The notes below the pieces were generated by a model, which was not told the origin of the DNA, did no database searches, and was given only the letters and a program-made list of their open reading frames with translations. Below are positions 37,101 through 64,000 of a stretch of 64,000 nt of DNA, piece by piece. Position numbers and translations under genes: made by a program. Position 1 is the stretch's first letter. Each line of letters opens with the position of its first letter. Source of the DNA: Megalobrama amblycephala (taxonomy: Eukaryota > Chordata > Actinopteri > Cypriniformes > Xenocyprididae); assembly GCF_018812025.1 (NCBI RefSeq), contig NC_063063.1, positions 8,188,442-8,252,441 of the forward strand, given 5' to 3'.

Positions 37101-37822
37101 GACACTTGCTTGGTATTTCTATTTCTCCTGCTCTGTCTAGCAAAAAAATCCCTCATCACTAAATGAAAGCTTAAAATGAAGGCCTGATTATTTCAGGGTG
37201 CTTGTCACAAGTCCATTGTTTTTGAATTTCTGTGTTACTTTTGCTATATTTTCACACTTAAAACAATGATTTGGTAATTCTCTTGTACCACTGTCCTCTT
37301 TTGTGCTAAGAAATAAGTCTCCTGACAGTTCTCTCCCAAGTGGTTCCATTGTTGTCAGTATTAAGTCTGAGAATGATTCGGTGGGCTATATAATACTTAA
37401 CTGTCAAGAAATTACTTCTCTTTAAATGTTTTGGTTCAACATTCTTACCTGTTGATCAAACATTGCCTTAACCAGAAAATTTTTATTTTGTTTTATTTAG
37501 TAACTTTTAGGAGGGTGTACTCATTTTTGCTACACAACATTTTATCGCCTTGATAAGAAAATCTTATTTTCCTGAATAATTTTGACATGCTTCTTTGGTA
37601 ATTGATTAAACAGACTTGCTGGAACATTATATCTCTAAAGAACCCTAACATGTCTTCTAAGTAATTAAGTAATTGCTGACTTTCAGAAGTTTCAGAGGGG
37701 GTGTACTCATTTATGCTGTGCACTGCAACTATAGTTATATAACTATAACAATAACTAGTTATAACTATAACAAATATAGCCTTATAAGGCTTAATCTAAG
37801 TCCTATCTGTGAAACCAGGCCT

Positions 37823-38580
37823 AACTAATATCAGGAAAATAAGTGAAATCTCAAGGTAGGCGTGTACATGAGATTTCTTTTTTTTTTTTTCTTAGTACAT
37901 TCTGGGAAGGTTATTTTGGGAAAAAAGAGAACATTTTAGAATGTTCCCAAGTGGGAACCAAATGTGATAGGAAATTGAATCGTGAAAAAACTGTAAGGGC
38001 ACACAAATTAAGTTTTTCTGTTTAGTGCAGATTACATTATGTGAGACAGTCTTGCCATTCAAAATCAGTTTACTATTTCTCAAAATGCACCCACTTTGAA
38101 GATAGTAAGATTGAATAGACATTCAGTCACTATTCTTGCTAATTCCTCCTTTATCAGTGCCAAAAACATACTGCAGACATTCAAGGATTTTTAAATTGAT
38201 TTATAGCAATAAAACAATAATAAAAAAACAAGATTGATGAATCATCAATTTGCATGTAGTTTCCCCCAAGCACTTCCCAACAAGAAGGCCAATAGTTCAA
38301 ACTAATACATTTGAACATAAAGCATTTTAACCTAAACTTAAAACATCAACAAAAATCATGTGCATTAAATGAGCACATTGAATAAAGAAATAGTCAGATA
38401 ATGCGTCACCACATTCTATAGCTTATGTTTAGCAAAAACGTATGTGCAAACAGTACAGAGCACCCAACTGATTTTACATTCACGTCCAGATTCATCTATA
38501 TTCAAGTATAAAATTAACATTTCTATGTACAAGGTACACAATTTTAACACACACAAAAAAAGTAAAGGGTGATATTCACC
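37823..38580. other. Unassigned intergenic sequence
   Basis: No gene or clear repeat. Confidence 0.4.
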
Positions 38581-38584
38581 TTAA

Positions 38585-39362
38585 AGGGCTAGTTCACCCA
38601 AAAATGAAAATTTGATGTTTATCTGCTTACCCCCAGGGCATCCAAGATGTAGGTGACTTTGTTTCTTCAGTAGAACACAAATGATGATATCTAACTCCAA
38701 CTGTTGCAGTCTGTCAGCCGGGATGGGAATGGGAATTCCATCTATAAGAGTAAAAAAAAACCAAAACAAAAAAACGCACAGACAAATCCAAATTAAACCC
38801 TGCGGCTCGTGACGACACATTGATGTCCTAAGACACGAAACAATCAATTTGTCCGAGAAACTGAACACTATTTATATATCTAAAACACCACTATGTCCAT
38901 CTGCCCTGCGCATCCTTTTAGTCAGGTCAAAAAACGCATTCTGATGACGGAAGTGATGTCTCATGCTTTGCTTAAATGAGTGCGAGAGATCACTTCCATT
39001 GTCACAGCACGTTCAGACCTCACTAACCGGATGTGCAGGGCAGACTGACATAGTGGTGTTTTAGAGGTAAAAAATGATATAAATACTGTTCGGTTTCTCG
39101 CACAAACCGATCGTTTCATGTCTTAGGACATCAATGTGTCATCACGAGCCGCAGGGTTTAATTTGGATTTGTCTGTGCATGTTTTTTTGACTCTTATAGA
39201 TGAAGTTCCCACTGACATGCATTATACGACTGACAGACAGCAACTGTTGGAGTTAAAAATCATCATTTGTGATCTACTGAAGAAACAAAGTCACCTACAT
39301 CTTGGATGCCCTGGGGGTAAGCAGATAAACATCAAATTTTCATTTTTGGGTGAACTATCCCT
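38585..39362. mobile_element. Palindromic TTAA MITE
   Basis: TTAA at 38581-38584 and 39363-39366. Arms AGGGCTAGTTCACCC and GGGTGAACTATCCCT; CATCCAAGATGTAGGTGACT pairs with its complement near 39290. 778 bp. Confidence 0.85.
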
Positions 39363-39879
39363 TTAAATTACACGAATATACCCACCCACAGTACCTTCTT
39401 CAATCTTTTCAATAACTGTAACTAAATGAAGCGAAGGTAAAATATAAAAAATAAAACAATTGCCAATATAATTTGTTCATTATAACGCTGAAGTGGGTGG
39501 TAAAATACTGATTTAAAATACAAGCATTGTCTTAATAGTACCATTTGTCTTTACATAACAACGAAATCTACTTATTCTTTCCTATTCAACATTCAATATT
39601 CAATTGAATTATTGTTAAACCATAAATTTATCATGTCTGCCATTCCAATAGGATATTTTCACCACTCTCACTGTGAGCCATATAAAGAAAGCTGGCACTC
39701 TCTTATCACAATTATTTTTTAAATTAGAAAATAAATGTATACATTTTTCAACAATGAAAAATGTAATTTCTAGTAGTAAGGATGCTGAAGCAAGTGCAAC
39801 ATTACAAGCAAAGTACTGAGTGTTTTTAAAGACACAATCGCTTCATCTCTATCTCTCTTTTTCTTTTCTTATCAAGTCA

Positions 39880-53632
<13,753 letters not shown>

Positions 53633-53940
53633 TTCTCCACAAACACTCACTGGCGTCATGAGCTCAAACGCTTCTTTTTGTCTGTGTAGTTACATAAAAA
53701 CTGCGTAGAAGACGACGCGTGCAAAAATCTAGTTTCTTAACTACACAGATAACTAGAAGACATAATTAATCGTATAAGTATACGATTATACGATTGAGAG
53801 AAAAGTTCCTCTACTGCTCGACACGGACTGACACAGAACTCTGCCTATCAAGACGCTCTGTCGGATCTTTCATTCATTTTAGGAAGTGGGCGGATATCTT
53901 CAGAATTCGCCTTTTGATTGGCTAAAAGAAATGGCTATCC
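53633..53940 (-). promoter_or_regulatory. fam117a: Putative fam117a promoter and 5' UTR
   Basis: Upstream of the fam117a ATG there is a GC box (GGGCGG, 53888-53893) and a minus-strand CCAAT box (ATTGG on plus, 53917-53921), about 260-290 bases from the start codon, within locally raised CpG. No transcription start can be fixed. Confidence 0.45.
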
Positions 53941-55420
53941 AGAAATACACCGTAATAGCAGGTTTATGGGTTTAACTTAAACATTTTATTGTCGAATATG
54001 TACAATTGCAAATGAGATTTGTATGGAAGCTTGAAATAAACAATAATGTAATTGCGACTACATTTTTTCCTTGTATTTGTGATACTATTTCAGAATGAGA
54101 AGCCTTGAAGAAAGAGTATGATAACAAATGGTTCATTTGAGGTGAACTATTCCTTCTAGATTCTTTCTTTGTTGTCAAATGTATCCTATTAAGTAACTGT
54201 ACAGTGCATTAGGCAGTGCTAGACACAGTTATTCGATGATATTGTCTAATTGTTTTGGAAACTATCATATTGAATTGTGAGTAAAACATTCATTCACATA
54301 TTTAAACTGCTTTACATTTGTCATATCTATGTATAGAGGTGGTATTTCTTCCATGGGTGTAACAGTCCCATCCCTGTGGGTGTCTTCAGCATGTATTGTT
54401 GGAGATAACCTTCCTCCAAATGACTGAAGACCAGGGAGTGCAATCAGTGGTGGTTTGCATAGGGTGGAGCTTTGTGTGAGATAACATCTTCTGAATATGC
54501 CCATTTTTGCAGAAGAGCCATTTTGTGGTCTGTGCACTCACTAGTTTTTGTATTTCTTTTTTAAAAGTGTGCTTGTATTATTTTTCTTTATAGTGAATTA
54601 TATTTTGTTATCTGTGGTTTACATTTATTCTATTTTCATATTTCAGGATTCCAGAGAGTTTTAGGAATATGAATACTGAGAGACTTTTACATATTTCAAA
54701 GGATGTTTTTGAGGTTTTCAAGACATACAGTGATCCAAGAATGCTTTCTCATTTTGTATTTCACATGAGGAAAATGTGTGTTTTTTTGGCCACACATCCG
54801 ACAGGAAGGGCTTTTTCTTTTACTCTTTAGTACTCTTAGTATTTAGTTATTTTGAAGTCATTCTTTAGCTTCACCCTGCTGCATGCTGAGATATTAATCA
54901 AGTGTCACATCTTTTTAGTAAACCACCGGTCCCCATTTTGCATTTAGACACTTCTGTTAGGTTCTTTTTACTGCAACAGTCCACAGTGAACAAATGATGC
55001 TGACCTTTGACACATAATTGACACTTGTTCTTTGTTTGACCCCTGGGTCACAGTGACCCTAAATTCAAGTCATGTTGTAATGAGTGTCACAGTGACATCT
55101 GGAGGAGGAACAGGTTTGAAATAGATTAGAATGATGTGTTCCATGCATATGAGACAACAGAACGTTATGCATTTATATGAGATTTTATCAACCATCCAGA
55201 ACACCCCAGCTAACAAAAATATATTTCAAGAAAATTATGCTAATGTTGCTAAAGTTATAAAAGTTAATGTTATTTCTCATTGTTCCCTAAATGTTCAAAA
55301 TGGACTAATATTTTGAGAACATTAATAGAACAGATCACTTTGAATGAGCATTCTATTAACATTTGTTAATAACTTGATTTGAGGCTGAGCCTTCTGGCCC
55401 TAGCAACCACAGCAATATAT
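53941..55420. other. Intergenic DNA between fam117a and the DIRS-like region
   Basis: Only a MITE-end fragment near 54140 (GAGGTGAACTATTCCTT) and an AGCTAACAAAAATAT stretch at 55208. No gene seen. Confidence 0.45.
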
Positions 55421-55462
55421 TTAAAGGGTTAGTTCACCCAAAAATGAAAATTCTGTCATTAA

Positions 55463-56066
55463 AGGTGCTAAAGAGGATGTTTGTTTTATACATTTTTGCA
55501 ATATTACTTGAAACTGTCTTTACTAACTGATAAAAGACTATTTATTAGGTGCACTGAAAGTAATAATATTAATATACATCATCTGTGCACAAGGTAGGGC
55601 CTTAAAAACATCAGCCAATCGTTTACGCGATCATCGCGTAAATGATTGGCCCTCTGGCTTGTCAATCACTGCCGTGACATTCCTTGTGAGAGACGTGCGC
55701 GGATTGGCCCTCTGGCTTGTCAATCACTGCCGTGACGTTCCTTGTGAGAGACGAGCGCGGCTGCGCGCTCCAGTAACTTTCCACACTCCACAGGCGCTGC
55801 ATGCAATGTTTTTGTCAGGAGACCGGAATAACAACTGCAGATTATGAGTTACCTGCGGTGAGTCCGACATAATGAATCCAAAAAACACGACACAGCGAAT
55901 GCCGGTGGTAAACACTCGTGTTCCAATACTTGTGCACGAGTTTTGGGAGGCGTTCCTTTGAAATGAGCTGTGAAGGAGGGGGGCTGTTCTTACGCATGCG
56001 CTCATTTCAAAAACTCAGTAACAGTCTTTGGATTCTCAGTCGACGAAAAAATCCTCTCTATCACCT
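55463..56066. mobile_element. TTAA element with AGGTGCTAAAGAGGAT ends
   Basis: TTAA at 55459-55462 and 56067-56070; AGGTGCTAAAGAGGAT left against AGGTGATAGAGAGGAT right (inverted). 604 bp. Contains a tandem duplication at 55645-55760. Confidence 0.8.
55645..55760 (+). repeat. Two-copy 58-bp tandem repeat
   Basis: GATTGGCCCTCTGGCTTGTC opens both units; they differ at about two positions (GTGACATTCC/GTGACGTTCC, GACGTGCGCG/GACGAGCGCG). Confidence 0.9.
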
Positions 56067-56499
56067 TTAATTATTCACCCTCATGTCGTTCCACACCCGT
56101 AAGACCTTTGTTCCTCTTTGGAACACAAATTAAGATGTTTTTGATAAAATCTGAGAGGAATATTACTTGTCCATAGATAGCAATATTATCACCACTTTGA
56201 AGGTCCAGAAAGGTACTAAAGACATTGTTAAAAAAGTCGATGTGACTGCAGTGGTTCAACCACATACCTTTTTACGTTCAGCGCTTCCAGGTTCTACGCT
56301 GACTGATTATTGGCCGGCTCCTGCGACAGAATTACACGAATGTGTCGAGCAGCTCACGTGAACACAGCCTCGGCCAATACTGAGCCAGCGTTCGGAAGTA
56401 AACACAGAAGCTCTCCAACGCATTCACTGTGCCAAATGCGTAACAGACTGACAGGGAAGAGGGAAATTGTTGAATAAAGTCACAGTCCTAGATGGCCAT

Positions 56500-58540
56500 T
56501 CAGCTCGGGGTCTGTGGACAGGTCACCATCTTTTACGGCACATAAATTTGCCTGGAGATGAGGGCTGTATTTCTGGCTCTGAAATACTTCCTCCAAGATC
56601 TCAGAGGTTGCCATACATGAGGCTAACACATCATTAGTTGCATACATAAATCACCAGGGCAATTCTGTTTGTGCCAGATCTCATCCTTCTTGGTAAGAGC
56701 AGTCTACATCCCTGGTAACTGAATCAGGGAGCAGACATCATGTTGAGGCAGGGGCTTAGGCCCGCGGAATGGAGACTTCACCCAAAATTGGAGTTGATCT
56801 GGCAGAGCTTTGACAAAGCAGTTTGGTTTTCAGACCTGATATCTCTCCTGGATAGCCCTCCTTGGGAGATTCCCATTCAGAGGGATCTTCTGTTTCAGAC
56901 AGGAGCACAATTTATCACCCCCCTCCCAAGATATGGAGACTATGGGTCAGGCCACTGACCCACCAACTCTTAGGCATTGGTCTTTCAACTGAGGTTGTTG
57001 AGACCATCCTAAGTGCTAGGGCTCCATCCATGAGGAAATTGTACACCCTCAAGTGGAGGTTCTTTTCCTTGTGATGCAGAGAGTGCCACTTGGACCCATT
57101 TAATTGCCATCTTGGTTTAGTCCTGGAGTTCTTGCAAGATCGCTTTTTTGCTGGGTTAACCCCATCTACAGTTAAAGTGTATTTGGCAGCAATTTCTGCT
57201 ATCCGCATTCACATTGATGGGGCATCCCTGGGAGGCATCCTTTCTTGTCTCAGGCCTGTTTGTTGTTCCTTCTAGAGACTTTGCAGTTGTCCTGGAAGGT
57301 CTCTCTATGGCACCTTTCAAGCCCCAGGAGTCAGCCTCTGGGAAATTTCTGACTCTCAAGGTGTTTTTTCTCTTAGCTATCGCAAAAGAGCAGGGGATTT
57401 GCAAGCCCTGTCAGTTGCCTCCTCCTGCCTGGAATTTGCTCCTGGTGGAGTCAAAGCTGTTCTCCATCCTAGGCCAAATTATGTCCCAAAGGTGCCTTCC
57501 TCAGTGTCACATTTCAATGTTTCTATAGGCGTTCTGTCCTCTGCATTATCAATCTGTGAAACATAAGAGGCTAAATCTTTTTTGCCCTGTTTGCGCTCTC
57601 AGCATTTATGTCCACCTTCAGGCCATTGGTGTAAAACTAAGCAGCTGTTTGTTTTGGTGCACACAGCAGGGGTTTTGTGGCTTCCTAACAGTGCATGTTA
57701 AATGATTTCGCTTAATTTTCAGGCAGGCATCCTTTCATTATGGTGTAGTGGGTATTGAAGTTCCCATAGCATCAACATTCTGATGCAGCGTTGAGTTCCC
57801 TCAAAAGGGACTGTCTCTGGTTGTGATTAGCCGCTTTTCCACTGTCGGGCCAGTGCGAGCCAGGGCTAACAGCGTGCCGGGCTGGGCCTATGGCCACAGA
57901 CCTTAGGCACCGAGGCCAAAATCAAATTGCGTTTCCACTGTCGGCCCGCTAGCTCCGCAGCGCTGATCTAAAAACCACCCTTAAACACACCTCCCTTGAT
58001 CAAACGTCACACAACCCAACCCATTTCAGCGTTTAGACCATCACCTGACTACGATTAGCTCCACCTTTCACCTCGACCGTGCCTCAAGCCCCAGCTGGCC
58101 CGCTTTGGACCAAGGTTTTCGGCGGGCCGAAAAACCCGTGCCTTTGGCACCGAGGAAGCACCGAAGAGGCACGATCAAGCCCCGGAAGTAACAGTGGAAA
58201 CGCGACCGGCCCTGGCACGCACTAGCACGCTCGCCTTTGGCCCGGCAGTGGAAGCGCGGCTATTGTAACCCTGGTTCCCGGAGTACGGAACAAGACATTG
58301 TGTCTTGTTGTCATACTTCCTACATGCTTGACCGTCATACTTCAGCCAATTAGAAGCTGATGACGTCTCCATGTTCTCATTCATACAGGCACCCTTTCAT
58401 ACTCATAATGGCGTGCCATTTCATGTCATATGACTGCCATCAGCCAATAGAATTGGTGTGATTTCACAAGTACTTCAGAGAACAGTCACTCTCATTCCCT
58501 ACTCAGGGAACCGGGGTTACAGTCATAACCTGAGACTTTT
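56500..58540 (+). mobile_element. Decayed DIRS-like tyrosine-recombinase retroelement
   Basis: Plus translation in broken frames: an RNase H-like EMRAVFLALKYFLQDLRG (56550-56610), then YIPGN and LGPRNGDFT-like text, then RKLYTLKWRFFSL, EFLQDRFFAGLTPSTVKVYL, AAISAIRIHIDG (57030-57230), matching the N-terminal part of DIRS-type tyrosine recombinases, and AGDLQALSVA at 57390. Termini such as GTAACCCTGGTTCCCGGAG at 58264-58282 and inverted GGGAACCGGGGTTACAG-type text near 58510 resemble its inverted terminal repeats. Many stops; inactive. Split by the MITE at 57830. Confidence 0.7.
57830..58260. mobile_element. GC-rich TIR MITE (GCCGCTTTTCCACTG ends)
   Basis: TA at 57828-57829 and 58261-58262. 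GCCGCTTTTCCACTGTCGGG left; inverted GCCGCGCTTCCACTGCCGGG right. 431 bp. Removal rejoins GTTGTGAT to TGTAACCCTGG of the DIRS-like terminus. Confidence 0.8.
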
Positions 58541-58747
58541 TTTCTTTGTGAATTAATAATTCATGTATCAGAGAGTTAAATTCACCAGTTTCTTTCATTG
58601 TTCCACTCCATTAAAAACCATTAGTCTTTACACCCACAAACTATATACAGCACACCCAGAAACACTCTCAAAATGGCACTGGTGTTTCATGTTTGTTTTG
58701 AGGAAACAACCATGACTCAATGGAAAACATTAGGACAAAAAAGGCAG

Positions 58748-59889
58748 TTTTATTGCGATTTAAAATGACAAACAGCATAGGTTCCAAATGGCTTTTTAAA
58801 CAATGAAATGTGCAATGATAAAAAAAACAAAACAAAAAAAAAAAGAATTTATTTAATGCTAATTGAAGGTGAACAGCCTAACACAACACACACACACACA
58901 CACATTCTCAAACAAATAGACTTTCAATTACAATGATAATGGAGGGGGGAGACCTAGCTTATCAGTTTTATATGATGCCAATGCAATTAAAATCAATGCA
59001 AGGTGTCAAATCTGTTGCTAATATACCAAAAATGACAGTGGTCCACACATTGCAGACGTATTGTAATGATGCAACAACAGATGACAAATAGATGTCAAAC
59101 ATACAGTACAATACAACAGTACGCAGATATATACTGGTCCATCTGTTTATGTCAATCACTATCAGTCATTCAGCAATAGTACACTCCCATCATGTGCAGG
59201 ATGCTCAAACTTTTTTCAAGAGGCAAGAAAAGAGGAATAAGGCAGCTATTCCGGAAATGTCTTTCATTTTATTACCACTATAACTGTACAGTAGACTGTA
59301 AAGTAAGACATACACATCACCTTGTTATCAGTTCTTGCATGTTATTTGGCAGAAATGTGATGTTTAGATGGTTGAAAACAAATGTGACGATAATGTCAAA
59401 ATACTACTTTGTAACTATAATATGCTTTCTTTCACACACTGTTCATTGTTAATTTCTGACTGTTAGTGTCTGTTTGATTTTGTTTGTATGTGTTTTGTAA
59501 GGGTATGATTTTAAAGGGCAGCAGAATGTGGGAAAGCAGTGTTGGCCTTTAGTAGTGACGATTCAGGCAGGTTTCAGGTCAGTCAGTGCATAGTCCACAA
59601 TTTGCCTTCACTGGATACCACAACAAGTCAGGAGAAAGACCTGAACAGCAAAGACATTCAGAGATATCTGCATTTGAAAAGCTCTGACAAGAAAAAATCT
59701 GTAAGAAAACATCTTGACATAACAACAGTGGTCTAGCTATATCTCTTCAAGGGGAAGCAGGATGATACTTCTTTGAGAATTAGGGTAACACGGTTTACAC
59801 AGGCTGTACCCAAGCCATTATATCTTTGGATGTCTTAGCTGACAGTGCAGATTCTCTCTGCTTGTGACATTGGTCTCATTTGCTGGACC
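58748..59889 (-). other. rundc3a: Probable rundc3a 3' UTR
   Basis: No recognisable repeat directly follows the stop, as expected for a 3' UTR. Minus-strand AATAAA hexamers lie at 59273-59268 and 58753-58748. A CA microsatellite is at 58886-58905. The true end is unknown. Confidence 0.45.
58886..58905. repeat. (CA)n microsatellite
   Basis: About 10 CA units in the presumed rundc3a 3' UTR or just beyond it. Confidence 0.8.
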
Positions 59890-63979
<4,090 letters not shown>

Positions 63980-64000
63980 CTAAACACAAATAATACAACC

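Larger units (their letters stand above)
34581..37729 (-). mobile_element. Decayed Tc1-like transposon
   Basis: TA-flanked. Termini AACAGTGCACAGCATAAATG and the inverted GTTGCAGTGCACAGCATAAA, with ACCCCCTCTGA subterminal text on both sides. Contains a transposase remnant and an inserted LINE. Confidence 0.75.
34433..37822. mobile_element. GGTTTCACA-ended MITE split by a Tc1-like element
   Basis: 34433-34580 (GGTTTCACAAGGCTTAAGCC, AGCTGTTTTAACTGAAAACA) and 37730-37822 (AAGGCTTAATCTAAGTCC, TGTGAAACC) are the two ends of a common fish MITE. They rejoin at a TA when 34581-37729 is removed. Confidence 0.65.
55425..56265. mobile_element. TTCACC-type MITE interrupted by a TTAA element
   Basis: AGGGTTAGTTCACCCAAAAA at 55425 stops at CTGTCATTAA and resumes at TTATTCACCCTCATGTCG (56069) in the order expected for the family. 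The right end is lost. Confidence 0.65.

Overview
The window is vertebrate nuclear DNA, almost certainly from a cyprinid (carp/zebrafish-type) fish. It is AT-rich, dense in transposon remnants, and carries short exons with GT-AG introns from three conserved animal genes. The repeat families (palindromic TTAA-flanked MITEs, L2-like LINEs ending in the teleost tail, DIRS-like and Tc1-like remnants) are those I associate with Cyprinidae. The species cannot be named from sequence alone. Nothing prokaryotic, no CRISPR array, and no rRNA or tRNA gene was seen.

Three genes, all on the minus strand, fill the right half. (1) A ndufa4-family gene (32575..34044, four coding exons) encodes a small respiratory-chain membrane subunit. 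Exon 2 lacks one base relative to the family, and a second GT in the exon 1 donor would restore the frame. (2) fam117a (39880..53632, eight coding exons, 338 aa) is complete from ATG to stop with consistent splice phases. (3) rundc3a (59890..beyond 63979) is represented by its last four coding exons: end of the coiled coil, Ser/Pro-rich tail and stop. They are independent transcription units, not a pathway. The fam117-ndufa4 linkage may reflect a HOX-type paralogon.

Positions 1-32 kb hold no host gene that I can recognise. They are repeats: an inverted pair of TIR elements (1-1357), a mariner-like MITE (about 1955-2498), an AGGTGCC/TTAA element carrying a nested piggyBac-like MITE (4671-6973), a 2.5 kb element with a THAP-type zinc-finger remnant (7098-9571), two further AGGTGCC copies (13525-16406), a repeat-rich low-complexity ORF region (21.1-22.4 kb), a decayed LINE reverse transcriptase (22.4-23.3 kb) and nested palindromic MITEs (24-32 kb).

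The introns and intergenic DNA on the right are also heavily invaded. A three-layer nest lies at 34433-37822 (MITE, Tc1-like, LINE) and another at 40782-42510 (hAT-like repeat, AGGTGCC element, L2-like LINE). fam117a intron 4 holds a 5'-truncated LINE with an 11-bp target duplication and a 202-bp MITE inside its reading frame (47401-48630). A decayed DIRS-like tyrosine-recombinase retroelement lies at 56.5-58.5 kb. I found no clearly new biological system. The most notable signals are the compensated splice/frameshift in the ndufa4-family gene, the insertions whose removal restores the host sequence, and the paralogon arrangement.
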